From Candidatus Dadabacteria bacterium (GTDB lineage Bacteria; Desulfobacterota_D; UBA1144; Nemesobacterales; UBA2774): 5,193 nucleotides of DNA. Below, in pieces: positions 1 through 5,193 of this stretch; the first letter of the stretch is position 1; every line of letters starts with the position of its first letter. Both the position numbers and the translations under genes were made by a program. Where the stretch lies: assembly GCA_004356555.1 (NCBI GenBank), contig SMWY01000054.1, positions 1 through 5,193 on the forward strand. The letters run 5' to 3'. The notes under the pieces were generated by a model. The model did no database searches and was not told where the DNA came from. It was given only the letters and a program-made list of their open reading frames with translations.

Positions 1-8
1 ATTTTATA

Positions 9-36
9 CCCCATGGGGAGGAGAGATTAATTCTCT
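9..36. repeat. Two adjacent short palindromes
   Basis: CCCCATGGGG (9-18) is a perfect 10-bp palindrome. It is followed by AGAGA-TTAAT-TCTCT (22-36), a 5-bp inverted repeat around a 5-nt centre. Both lie in non-coding sequence about 190 nt upstream of the cupin start. They could be operator half-sites or the remains of a terminator or mobile-element end from a gene beyond the left edge. Nothing in the sequence decides between these, and short palindromes arise by chance. Confidence 0.3.
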
Positions 37-91
37 TGTACACGGTGCCACTTAGATTAATAGTCTTTAAAATTTCACTAAGTATATCCAT

Positions 92-132
92 AATCTAAAT
101 ATTACTCTTTTCAATCTAAATATCACCCTTTT
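92..132. repeat. Tandem 20-bp direct repeat with 21-bp period upstream of the cupin gene
   Basis: AATCTAAATATTACTCTTTT (92-111) and AATCTAAATATCACCCTTTT (113-132) match at 18 of 20 positions and are offset by 21 bp, two turns of B-DNA. An inverted copy of the core, TTAGATT, lies at 52-58. The pair sits about 35 bp upstream of the candidate -35 box of the cupin gene, a place where activators often bind. That it is a binding site is inference from spacing and position only; the AT-rich composition raises the chance of coincidence. Confidence 0.45.
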
Positions 133-166
133 GGACGATCAGGCAATAAATTGATACATTTAAGCA

Positions 167-195
167 TTGCTTGTACTTCTTACTCTACATATATT
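167..195 (+). promoter_or_regulatory. Candidate sigma70-type promoter of the cupin gene
   Basis: TTGCTT (167-172) and TATATT (190-195) are separated by 17 bp. The -10 matches consensus at five of six positions, while the -35 matches only at TTG. A start near 202 would give a leader of about 27 nt containing the ribosome site GGAGG at 218-222. The surrounding sequence is AT-rich, so alternatives a few bases away are possible. Confidence 0.35.
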
Positions 196-217
196 TATAC
201 ACACATCAAAAATTTTT

Positions 218-222
218 GGAGG
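218..222 (+). promoter_or_regulatory. Ribosome binding site deciding the cupin start
   Basis: GGAGG, within GGAGGGG, stands 6 nt before the ATG at 229. This sets the start 26 codons inside the longer open frame that begins at 151. The ATG at 229 also yields a textbook signal peptide, which the longer version would spoil. Confidence 0.8.
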
Positions 223-228
223 GGTAAT

Positions 229-525
229 ATGAATGTAGTAAGAACAACGCTTGGAAGTAAGGGATATGTTGCAGCCATATTGGCGGCACTATTTGTCCTA
301 TCGTTTTACGCGAGTGTAAGTGTTGCTGAGGATAAACCTGCCGTAGTAACGTTTGATCAGCTTGAATGGGTCGAGATTGCCCCATTTGTAAGCATGTCTT
401 CAGTAAACGGGGATATGATGACAGGAGCGCACGGTACAGTGGGTAAATTTAAGCCCAATTCGGCATCTCCGCTGCATACTCACACGGGCGCGTATCAAGG
501 AGTTGTAGTATCGGGGGAGTCATGA
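229..525 (+). CDS. N-terminal half of split cupin: signal peptide and motif 1
   Basis: This frame gives 98 residues. An n-region with Arg5 and Lys11 leads into a hydrophobic stretch at about 13-30, and a likely signal-peptidase site follows S31-V32-A33, so export across the inner membrane is expected. After it come the first cupin strands and PLHTHTGAYQGVVVSG (81-96), which supply two His metal ligands. The frame ends at TGA (523-525), directly after the strand that should continue into the second half. On its own it lacks the second cupin motif and about a third of the fold, so it is unlikely to make a stable enzyme. I chose the ATG at 229 because of its strong ribosome site. Confidence 0.6.
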   Translation: MNVVRTTLGSKGYVAAILAALFVLSFYASVSVAEDKPAVVTFDQLEWVEIAPFVSMSSVNGDMMTGAHGTVGKFKPNSASPLHTHTGAYQGVVVSGES

Positions 526-689
526 CAAACCCGTTCGGTGATGAGAAGGACCCGCCCAAGCTTACGCCCGGATCGTACTGGTATGTACCTGCAGGGGCTG
601 AGCACGTAACGGCATGCGTATCGGACGAACCCTGCATATTCTATTTTTATGCGGATGAGAAGTTTGACTTCATCCCCATCGAAAAGTAG
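522..689 (+). CDS. C-terminal half of split cupin: motif 2
   Basis: This 55-residue frame starts at an ATG that overlaps the upstream TGA as ATGA, an arrangement that can allow termination-reinitiation. Residues 17-28 (GSYWYVPAGAEH) are a perfect cupin motif 2, whose His is normally the last metal ligand. The end (FDFIPIEK) looks like a natural C terminus. The GGGAG sequence before it is only 2 nt from the ATG, too close for an efficient separate ribosome site. If it is translated, it is more likely by coupling or as a -1 fusion with the first half than as an independent protein. Confidence 0.5.
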   Translation: MTNPFGDEKDPPKLTPGSYWYVPAGAEHVTACVSDEPCIFYFYADEKFDFIPIEK

Positions 690-708
690 TAAGAAATTAA
701 TTCTGTTT

Positions 709-746
709 CTATCATACACGGCGTTTTTTTGCGCCGTGTATGATAG
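709..746. terminator. 15-bp perfect hairpin between convergent genes
   Basis: CTATCATACACGGCG (709-723) pairs perfectly with CGCCGTGTATGATAG (732-746) around an 8-nt loop, TTTTTTTG. It begins 19 nt after the cupin stop and ends 11 nt before the stop of the opposing gene at 758, so it most likely serves as a shared transcript end. It is not a standard intrinsic terminator: the T run is in the loop, and neither strand has a T tract after the stem. It could instead act by blocking the polymerase or by protecting 3' ends. Confidence 0.6.
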
Positions 747-757
747 GCAACTACATG

Positions 758-1336
758 CTATTCGTTAGTAGATATTAGTTGCTCTGCTCTTTTTATTATT
801 GACTGCGCTCTGGGAAACATCCAAAAACTCAAAACAAGCGAAACGATACCGAATGGAACAATTTTTGAAACGTCTTCGTTCATAAAAGCTATGGCAGAAC
901 CAAATATCACTATTAGCTCGTTTAAAATTAAACTTAAGATTGTGATCTTCTGAAGCTCAAACATAAGGGAATATATTCTGGCCTCTAAAACAGATAAAGA
1001 ATTAAGCTTGGCGAGCTTGCCAGTATCTATTTTTGTTGTCCTCGGATCTTTTGCTAAGAACTCGAGATCGACGTCTCTACTTAAGAAGTGCTTGAGCCTG
1101 CTATCTGAAAGTGAGTAACGATAATATAAGATCGACCCTAATAAGAAAGCCCCGGTAAGGATATATATTAATAATTCTAGATTGCTACCAATAGAAGACG
1201 TTAAAGATTTATTACCGCCTATAAAAATATAAACAAAGCCTATGTAAAAAATTATAGAACCCACAATAACAAACCAGATTAATTTCTGTACAAGTATTGC
1301 CGGACGAATCAATTCTTTTAATTGTTCAGAGATCAT
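758..1336 (-). CDS. Uncharacterised membrane protein, about four TM segments
   Basis: This is a 192-residue protein whose family I do not recognise. Hydrophobic segments lie at about 20-40, 55-72, 131-151 and 159-174. The segment pairs are separated by a polar stretch (73-130) rich in charged residues, including SRDVDLEFLAKDPRTTK. The N-terminal leader (1-18) and the C-terminal tail (175-192, with RAQSIIKRAEQ) are amphipathic and positively charged, so both ends and the middle domain are probably cytoplasmic. There is no signal peptide and no catalytic motif that I can identify. The ATG at 1334-1336 is preceded by a weak GTGGG 5 nt upstream and a perfect TATAAT further up. It faces the cupin gene tail to tail and lies 114 nt downstream of the phosphatase gene, probably with its own promoter. 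Confidence 0.7.
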   Translation of the reverse strand: MISEQLKELIRPAILVQKLIWFVIVGSIIFYIGFVYIFIGGNKSLTSSIGSNLELLIYILTGAFLLGSILYYRYSLSDSRLKHFLSRDVDLEFLAKDPRTTKIDTGKLAKLNSLSVLEARIYSLMFELQKITILSLILNELIVIFGSAIAFMNEDVSKIVPFGIVSLVLSFWMFPRAQSIIKRAEQLISTNE

Positions 1337-1369
1337 TATTGCCCACTAGTATCAGATTGGTTTTAGGAG

Positions 1370-1375
1370 ATTATA
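1370..1375 (-). promoter_or_regulatory. -10 box upstream of the membrane protein gene
   Basis: On the - strand this reads TATAAT, a perfect -10 hexamer, in the gap before the membrane protein gene. A start about 7 nt downstream would give a leader of roughly 27 nt. No good -35 is present at 16-18 bp (the best is TTTATT or similar), so the promoter may be weak or activator-dependent. Confidence 0.4.
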
Positions 1376-1450
1376 CATACACTCTGCTCTTCAATAAAAT
1401 TAAATCGATTTGCAATTCTGATTTGTTAGAGACTTACAGTACGAGGAAAT

Positions 1451-2224
1451 TTAACCCTCAAGAGCTAAAATTTCCATCATTTGACCATGAATAATAGAGT
1501 TTGAGGCAAGAATCTCCTTTATATAAATACTGTACTCATCACCGGAGAATGTGGTTACTTGTCCACCCGCCTCTTTTAAGATTAATACTGCAGCAGCGGT
1601 ATCCCAAGGATTAAGTCCAAGCTCCCAAAACCCGTCAAACCGGCCGCATGCGACATAACAAACATCTAGCGCAGCTGAGCCGTCTCTCCTAACTGCCCTA
1701 GCACGTCTTATAAAATTACCGAAGTGTTTTATATTTGCCTCTACCATCCACTCGATTTCGTGCATAAACCCGGTACAGACATGGCTATGTTCTATAGAGT
1801 CTGATTTCGAGACTTTGATAAGTTCACCGTTTAAATACGCCCCCTTACCTGCTTCAGCCGTAAACATCTCGTCTTTTACTGGATCATAAACCAAACCGAT
1901 CTCAACTTCTCCCTTAACCTCAAGCGCTATAGATATTGAAAAAAATGGATACGCGTGAGCGTAATTAGTAGTACCGTCAATGGGATCTATCAACCAGAGA
2001 TAGTCTGAATTTTCTGAATGTCTTCCGGATTCCTCAGCAAAAATATCATGTGAAGGAAAACTCTTCTTAATGTTGTTAATTATTATTTCTTCTGAAAGCT
2101 TATCTACTTCGGTTACTAAGCTATTTTTGGCTTTAAATTCAATCTTTTTAACTTTGCCCAGATTTTCTAAAAGAACAACACCAGCCTCTCTTGCAGTTTT
2201 TTCAGCAACTTCTAGATAGTTCAC
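1451..2224 (-). CDS. suhB: Inositol-1-monophosphatase family protein (SuhB-like)
   Basis: This is a 257-residue, Mg2+-dependent sugar or polyol phosphatase of the IMPase family, expected in the cytoplasm. The family hydrolyses myo-inositol 1-phosphate and related phosphates. All family marks are present: the EE pair (E64-E65) in FAEESG; the main motif WLIDPIDGTTNY (77-88), giving metal ligands D80, I82 (backbone) and D83 and the catalytic T85; GSAALDVCYVACGRFDGFWE (182-201); and WDTAAA (207-212), giving the third-metal ligand D208. Length is typical of complete bacterial enzymes. The start is GTG (2222-2224), because AGGAG lies 5 nt upstream and the overlapping ATG runs straight into TGA. Substrate cannot be told from sequence. 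E. coli SuhB also has a ribosome-assembly/antitermination role, but nothing here tests that. Neighbours suggest no pathway. Confidence 0.93.
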   Translation of the reverse strand: MNYLEVAEKTAREAGVVLLENLGKVKKIEFKAKNSLVTEVDKLSEEIIINNIKKSFPSHDIFAEESGRHSENSDYLWLIDPIDGTTNYAHAYPFFSISIALEVKGEVEIGLVYDPVKDEMFTAEAGKGAYLNGELIKVSKSDSIEHSHVCTGFMHEIEWMVEANIKHFGNFIRRARAVRRDGSAALDVCYVACGRFDGFWELGLNPWDTAAAVLILKEAGGQVTTFSGDEYSIYIKEILASNSIIHGQMMEILALEG

Positions 2225-2229
2225 ATCTA

Positions 2230-2234
2230 CTCCT
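2230..2234 (-). promoter_or_regulatory. Ribosome binding site supporting a GTG start
   Basis: On the - strand AGGAG stands 5 nt before the GTG at 2222-2224. An ATG that overlaps this GTG by one base is followed at once by TGA, so GTG is the only workable start here. Confidence 0.75.
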
Positions 2235-2368
2235 ATGTTCTTTTCTATATAACTGTTTTGATTTTTAGTTAGTAAGGATTCTACCAGAGAGCACGGTCAC
2301 TAACAGATTTTACTTACCAATTAGTGGATAACACTATGCAGTTTTAGGTATCGCAAATTAAGAATGTA

Positions 2369-2572
2369 CTACTCCTGACGCCCTTCGGGAATAATTATCC
2401 AGCCCAGAATATATACAACCACGGCAGTTCCCAAAGTAAAAAGCGCCAGGGCTGCAACAACCAATCTGATCATAGTTGAATCTACAGAGAACATTTCCCC
2501 TAAACCTCCACATATGCCCGCTAACATCTTATCATGACTTGAACGATAGAGTTTTCTTACTTTCTCGGCCAT
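2369..2572 (-). CDS. PspC-domain small membrane protein
   Basis: This is a 67-residue single-domain PspC protein. The family's basic N terminus (KVRKLYRSSHDK) leads into AGICGGLGEMFSVD (18-31) and then R36, followed by a long hydrophobic stretch (37-61) ending in the hallmark YILGWIIIPE (54-63). It is an inner-membrane protein. PspC in enterobacteria is part of the phage-shock envelope-stress response, but stand-alone short PspC proteins such as this are common and mostly uncharacterised, and no pspA/pspB/pspF is nearby. I chose the ATG at 2570-2572, since GGGGA lies 8 nt upstream of it; an in-frame ATG three codons earlier (2579-2581) has the G run directly against it. The gene has its own extended -10 promoter. 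Confidence 0.88.
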   Translation of the reverse strand: MAEKVRKLYRSSHDKMLAGICGGLGEMFSVDSTMIRLVVAALALFTLGTAVVVYILGWIIIPEGRQE

Positions 2573-2604
2573 CTTGAACATCCCCGTATTAGATTAGTCA
2601 CTAA

Positions 2605-2613
2605 ATTATACCA
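2605..2613 (-). promoter_or_regulatory. Extended -10 promoter of the PspC-domain gene
   Basis: On the - strand this reads TGGTATAAT: a perfect TATAAT with the TGn extension. Such promoters can work without a good -35, and none is seen at 16-18 bp upstream. Initiation near 2598 gives a leader of about 25 nt. It indicates that the PspC gene is transcribed apart from the ABC/cyclotransferase pair upstream. Confidence 0.55.
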
Positions 2614-2676
2614 AATATAATCGTTAATAGCCCTAATAATAACTTTTTAGCATTAAGAAACGGTTAAGCAGAAAAA

Positions 2677-3150
2677 TCAATCCGAAGTCTCTACTACTTT
2701 TAATTGATTATAGTAGTTCTCAGATAAAATATCTTCGGCTTGAAGAAGATGCTCAAGATAAAACCGGGCTGGTTTTAAACCTTCTTGGGTCCTATGGGGA
2801 TGGGCCATGTAAGTTAGTATCTCTTTTTCAGTTCCCTCACTGAGTGTAACTTTTAGTTTTACCCTGTTATATTCGGTCGGATAACCTTCATGCTTATCTA
2901 AATTTCGGATTCCGGCCCATGTGATCTCATATAGTATCCCCTCAACCACACCCTTCTCATCCGGAACGATGTTGGCAGCGCCAGTATTTGGACTATGAGG
3001 AGTTATCTTATTGAATTTCAAGCCGTAACCCGTAAGCACTAAGAGCTCTCTGGAATAGAACATCACTCCTCTTTCCCTCATTCTGGCGGGGTTCATATTA
3101 GAGCCGTATGCGAAATAGCTAACTACTACATTTCTATCAATATGATTCAT
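2677..3150 (-). CDS. Gamma-glutamylcyclotransferase-fold (AIG2/GGCT-like) protein
   Basis: This 157-residue cytosolic protein has the GGCT/AIG2-like fold. The substrate-loop motif YFAYGSNMN is at 12-20. The central strand GVVEGILYEI is at 67-76. LDKHEGYPTEYNRV (84-97) places Glu88 where the family has its catalytic acid. Characterised members cyclise the gamma-glutamyl group of gamma-glutamyl-amino acids or gamma-glutamylamines to 5-oxoproline, but the family is varied and the true substrate is open. YFAYGSNM at the N terminus and the length fit a complete single-domain member. The ATG at 3148-3150 has no clear ribosome site, with only AAG close by. It follows the ABC exporter after 16 nt and is probably translated from the same mRNA; a link between gamma-glutamyl compounds and the exporter is conceivable but unproven. 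Confidence 0.88.
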   Translation of the reverse strand: MNHIDRNVVVSYFAYGSNMNPARMRERGVMFYSRELLVLTGYGLKFNKITPHSPNTGAANIVPDEKGVVEGILYEITWAGIRNLDKHEGYPTEYNRVKLKVTLSEGTEKEILTYMAHPHRTQEGLKPARFYLEHLLQAEDILSENYYNQLKVVETSD

Positions 3151-3166
3151 ATCTTAATATGATGCC

Positions 3167-4885
3167 CTATTCAAAAGTCTGAATTTTATAAAGACCATGA
3201 TAGATACCACTTTTGGCCATGAGTTCATCGTGGTTACCAAGCTCTACAAGCCTACCGTTTTCAAAGACGGCTATTGAGTCAAATCCGCTTATTGATGGAA
3301 CCCTGCTCGAAATTGCTAAAAGCGTGCTTCCCTTCATTTCTCTTCTCAGATTCCTTAGGACTAGACTTTCGGTCTTAAGGTCTAGTGAGGAGAAAACATC
3401 ATCAAGGATTAAAACACTTGGTTTCAACAAAATAGCCCTTGCTAATGCAACCCTTTGTCGTTGACCGCCGGATAGACTAAGACCCCTCTCGCCTACTCTA
3501 GCGTCAAAGCCTCCCGGAAATTCCATGATTTCATCATATATTTCAGCAATTTTCGCAGCATCTTCAATTTGTGCTTCTGTAATCTCAGGATTCATAAAAG
3601 AAATATTGTCCCTAATCGTACCGCTAAATACTGTGGTTTCCTGGGGTACATAAATAATTCCTTTTCTTAAAGATCCCCTTTTAATCTTTTTTATATCCAT
3701 GCCGTCTATAAAAATAGAGCCGTCAGGCGGGTCTTCAATTCTGGTAAGCAAGTGAAAGAGGGTGCTTTTCCCTGAACCTGTTGTTCCTGTAATACCCATT
3801 GCATTGCCAAGAGCAATTTTTAATGAAACGTCACTTAACGCTCTTTTGCCTTTGTATGAAAAGCTTAAATCCCGAAACTCGATGTTTCCTTTAATATCAA
3901 ACTCTATGGCATTAGGTTCTGATATTGATTTGGGTTTAATAGAGAGCACCGCATTAATCCTGTTTAGTGAAGCGTTCCCCCTTTTAATAATGTCTACAGC
4001 CCAGCCCATTGCCATCATAGGCCAGGTAAGCATTGTCAAATAAACTAAAATCGCCGCAAAGCTGCCCAATGTTATATCGAGAGTTATCGTATCGATACCG
4101 CCAAGCCATAGGAATATTGCCGTAGCTGATGCCGCAGTGAAGGTGATAATAGGCTGATAAACTCCCCAGATCTTTATTAAGCTCAAGTTTCTATCCAAAT
4201 AGTTATTGCTGGAACGAGCAAAGTCTTTTAACTCTTTATCCTGTCTTACAAATGCCTTAACAACCTTGATTCCAGATATTGACTCCCTTGCGCTTTCAGT
4301 GAGTTCGGAGAAAGAATCCTGTACTCTCTGAAACCTTTGCTCAATCATCTTACCGAACATATATATCACTACACCAAGTATGGGAAATGGTATGAAAGCG
4401 TACAAAGTAAGCTGAGGGGATATATATAGCATTGCTGCGAAAATAAAGACCAAAAGAAAAATACCGTCATAAGCAACGAGTACTCCCAGCCCACATGCAA
4501 ATTTTAGTGTCTCAACATCGTTTACGGTGTGGGCCATAAGATCGCCAACCTTTTTTTCTGAAAAGAAATCAAAGTTAAGGCTCTGAAGGTGGGCAAAGAA
4601 GTCGTTTCTTAAAGACTGTTCTATCTTTCTTGCAGCCCCCATTATGAAATATCGCCAAAAGAATCTAAAAACTGACATGACTATGGCAATGATCAGCATA
4701 TAAAGACCGTATTTGGAGATATCGCTAATTGTAGCGTCTTCTAATGTAAGGGCATCTATCACTCTTTCTATTATGAGTGGAATAGAAAGCTGACAAATGT
4801 CCACTAATGATAGAGCTATTAAGCCTGCAAGGAAAGAATATTTATATTGAAGGAGTAAAGAAAAGATAGTCTTCTTTTTATTCAT
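3167..4885 (-). CDS. Half-size ABC exporter with degenerate catalytic site
   Basis: This 572-residue inner-membrane exporter has six TM segments (about 18-40, 57-80, 132-154, 159-178, 240-262, 273-297) fused to a nucleotide-binding domain from about residue 333. Visible motifs are A-loop Y344, Walker A GTTGSGKST (367-375), Q-loop Q415, signature LSGGQ (471-475), Walker B VLILD ending at D495, and D-loop SSLD (499-502). Two catalytic positions are altered: D496 stands where hydrolysing subunits have Glu, and S527 (AISSRVPSI) where the switch-loop His belongs. This pattern is known from the degenerate subunit of heterodimeric exporters such as TM287/288 or BmrCD, so a canonical partner half is expected. 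None is adjacent: a cyclotransferase-like gene follows after 16 nt and a 207-nt gap precedes. No strong ribosome site is seen before the ATG. Substrate is unknown (lipid, drug or peptide). Confidence 0.93.
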   Translation of the reverse strand: MNKKKTIFSLLLQYKYSFLAGLIALSLVDICQLSIPLIIERVIDALTLEDATISDISKYGLYMLIIAIVMSVFRFFWRYFIMGAARKIEQSLRNDFFAHLQSLNFDFFSEKKVGDLMAHTVNDVETLKFACGLGVLVAYDGIFLLVFIFAAMLYISPQLTLYAFIPFPILGVVIYMFGKMIEQRFQRVQDSFSELTESARESISGIKVVKAFVRQDKELKDFARSSNNYLDRNLSLIKIWGVYQPIITFTAASATAIFLWLGGIDTITLDITLGSFAAILVYLTMLTWPMMAMGWAVDIIKRGNASLNRINAVLSIKPKSISEPNAIEFDIKGNIEFRDLSFSYKGKRALSDVSLKIALGNAMGITGTTGSGKSTLFHLLTRIEDPPDGSIFIDGMDIKKIKRGSLRKGIIYVPQETTVFSGTIRDNISFMNPEITEAQIEDAAKIAEIYDEIMEFPGGFDARVGERGLSLSGGQRQRVALARAILLKPSVLILDDVFSSLDLKTESLVLRNLRREMKGSTLLAISSRVPSISGFDSIAVFENGRLVELGNHDELMAKSGIYHGLYKIQTFE

Positions 4886-5092
4886 GAACTAGACTTGTGA
4901 TAATTAGAGAAATGCTAATTTTATTATTCAAATCCTCTTTAGAGGAAGTTAGTATACCTGAAGGATGCTCGAAAAGATCACAGAAAATCCTTGAAACGTT
5001 CTTAATCACCTACAAAATAATAATATTTAGAAGACTCAGTACCCTAGATTAGTTCTGAGTAAAATGTTACTTCTAGTGTAGACAAACAGTAA
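4886..5092. other. 207-nt gap between the partial gene and the ABC exporter
   Basis: I see no credible coding sequence in this AT-rich gap. It holds the candidate exporter promoter and a weak inverted repeat, ACTCAG (5034-5039) with CTGAGT (5055-5060). On the - strand that repeat is followed by a T-rich stretch, so it could be a poor terminator for the partial gene. The stem is only 6 bp with a 15-nt loop, so I do not call it as a terminator in its own right. Confidence 0.35.
4903..4931 (-). promoter_or_regulatory. Candidate promoter of the ABC exporter operon
   Basis: On the - strand TTGAAT (4926-4931) and TCTAAT (4903-4908) are exactly 17 bp apart. They match consensus at four and five of six positions. 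Initiation would fall near 4896, leaving a leader of only about 11 nt with no Shine-Dalgarno sequence, so translation would be weak or leaderless-like. The AT-rich context makes chance matches likely. Confidence 0.35.
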
Positions 5093-5193
5093 CTACGGCT
5101 TGAGATTCTGCACGCTATCGTTTATCTCAAAATCAGTCCCGCCTGGAGAGTAGTCAGCACCAAACCAACCGTTGGTTGCATCGTCTCCTCCTA
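5093..5193 (-). CDS. C-terminal end of an unrecognised protein (partial)
   Basis: Reading the - strand in from the right edge, an open frame of 32 codons runs to TAG (5093-5095). It encodes GGDDATNGWFGADYSPGG, then TDFEINDSVQNLKP. The composition (Gly, Asp, Asn and aromatic residues, few Lys) is like the surface-exposed end of a secreted, pilin-like or beta-rich protein, but I cannot assign a family from so little. The start lies outside the window. The other two frames on this strand are less protein-like. Being only 32 codons, the frame could also be open by chance. Confidence 0.5.
   Translation of the reverse strand, partial: GGDDATNGWFGADYSPGGTDFEINDSVQNLKP

Larger units (their letters stand above)
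229..689 (+). pseudogene. Exported cupin (DUF4437-like), split by a frame change
   Basis: Two overlapping frames together spell one cupin-fold protein. The first half holds the signal peptide and cupin motif 1 (H83-T-H85, with Tyr89 where the canonical motif has Glu). The second half opens with MTNPFG and holds motif 2 as a perfect G-X5-P-X-G-X2-H (GSYWYVPAGAEH). Members of the DUF4437-like group, as I recall them, run straight from the beta-strand GVV(I/V)SG into MTNPF, so the join at 513-524 is a lesion within one gene. Adding one G to the G5 run at 513-517 restores SGGVMTNPF and gives about 153 residues, roughly 120 after signal cleavage. The break may be a true mutation, a recoding site, or a homopolymer sequencing error. 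The gene is richer in G+C than its neighbours, which hints at transfer. Its substrate is unknown. Confidence 0.75.

Noticed and set aside
2..55. Open frame on the + strand from the left edge (ends GATVHGLVSN-like region, actual tail SLVHGAT then TAG)
   Set aside because: Only 17 codons, with no recognisable similarity or supporting context; it also contains the short palindromes, so it is more likely non-coding.
151..228. Upstream extension of the cupin to an ATG at 151
   Set aside because: No ribosome site before it, AT-rich low-complexity coding (Tyr/Thr/Ile/His), and it would place 26 residues in front of a well-formed signal peptide.
449..719. Two open frames on the - strand opposite the cupin
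   Set aside because: They are antisense shadows of a recognisable cupin coding sequence and carry no motif or ribosome site.
1297..1494. 65-codon + strand frame across the gap between the membrane protein and the phosphatase genes
   Set aside because: It overlaps the ends of both real genes in antisense, has no ribosome site and does not look like protein.
2298..2326. Inverted repeat CACTAA / TTAGTG downstream of the PspC-domain gene as a terminator
   Set aside because: The stem is 6 bp with a 17-nt loop, has low GC and lacks a following T run on either strand.
3213..4043. Two + strand frames opposite the ABC exporter
   Set aside because: They are antisense to the conserved nucleotide-binding domain, so they are open by chance.
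1..5193. CRISPR array, tRNA, rRNA, transposase or toxin-antitoxin pair
   Set aside because: No regularly spaced repeats, tRNA-like arms, conserved rRNA segments, transposase motifs or paired small genes were seen on either strand.

Overview
This 5.2 kb window is a low-GC bacterial chromosomal segment. It carries six genes or gene remnants that can be read in full and one that runs off the right edge. The bacterial nature is clear from Shine-Dalgarno-led starts, -10 boxes and short intergenic gaps. The cupin has a Sec-type signal peptide. No gene here is a phylogenetic marker, so the host lineage cannot be assigned from this window.

Layout. On the + strand near the left end (229-689) lies one exported cupin of the DUF4437-like type. 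It is split by a frame change at a G5 run into an N-terminal reading frame (229-525) and a C-terminal one (522-689) that overlap as ATGA. Upstream of it are a 21-bp-period tandem repeat and a possible promoter. A 15-bp perfect hairpin (709-746) follows, at the meeting point of convergent transcription. Everything to the right is read on the - strand, in transcription order from right to left: the C-terminal end of an unrecognised protein (5093-5193), a half-size ABC exporter (3167-4885), a gamma-glutamylcyclotransferase-fold protein 16 nt downstream of it (2677-3150), a small PspC-domain membrane protein with its own extended -10 promoter (2369-2572), an inositol-monophosphatase family enzyme (1451-2224, GTG start), and an unrecognised membrane protein with about four transmembrane segments (758-1336).

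How the genes relate. Only the ABC exporter and the cyclotransferase-like gene look firmly co-transcribed. The other - strand genes are separated by roughly 95-145 nt, and two of them have a good -10 box of their own, so they are better read as neighbours than as one pathway. The ABC exporter carries Asp at the catalytic Walker B position and Ser at the switch-loop His position, the signature of the degenerate half of a heterodimeric exporter, yet no partner half is seen next to it.

I see no convincing new multi-gene system. The points most worth checking are the degenerate, apparently orphan ABC half-transporter, the split cupin gene whose break sits on a slippage-capable G run, the tandem repeat upstream of the cupin, and the strong hairpin with its T run in the loop.
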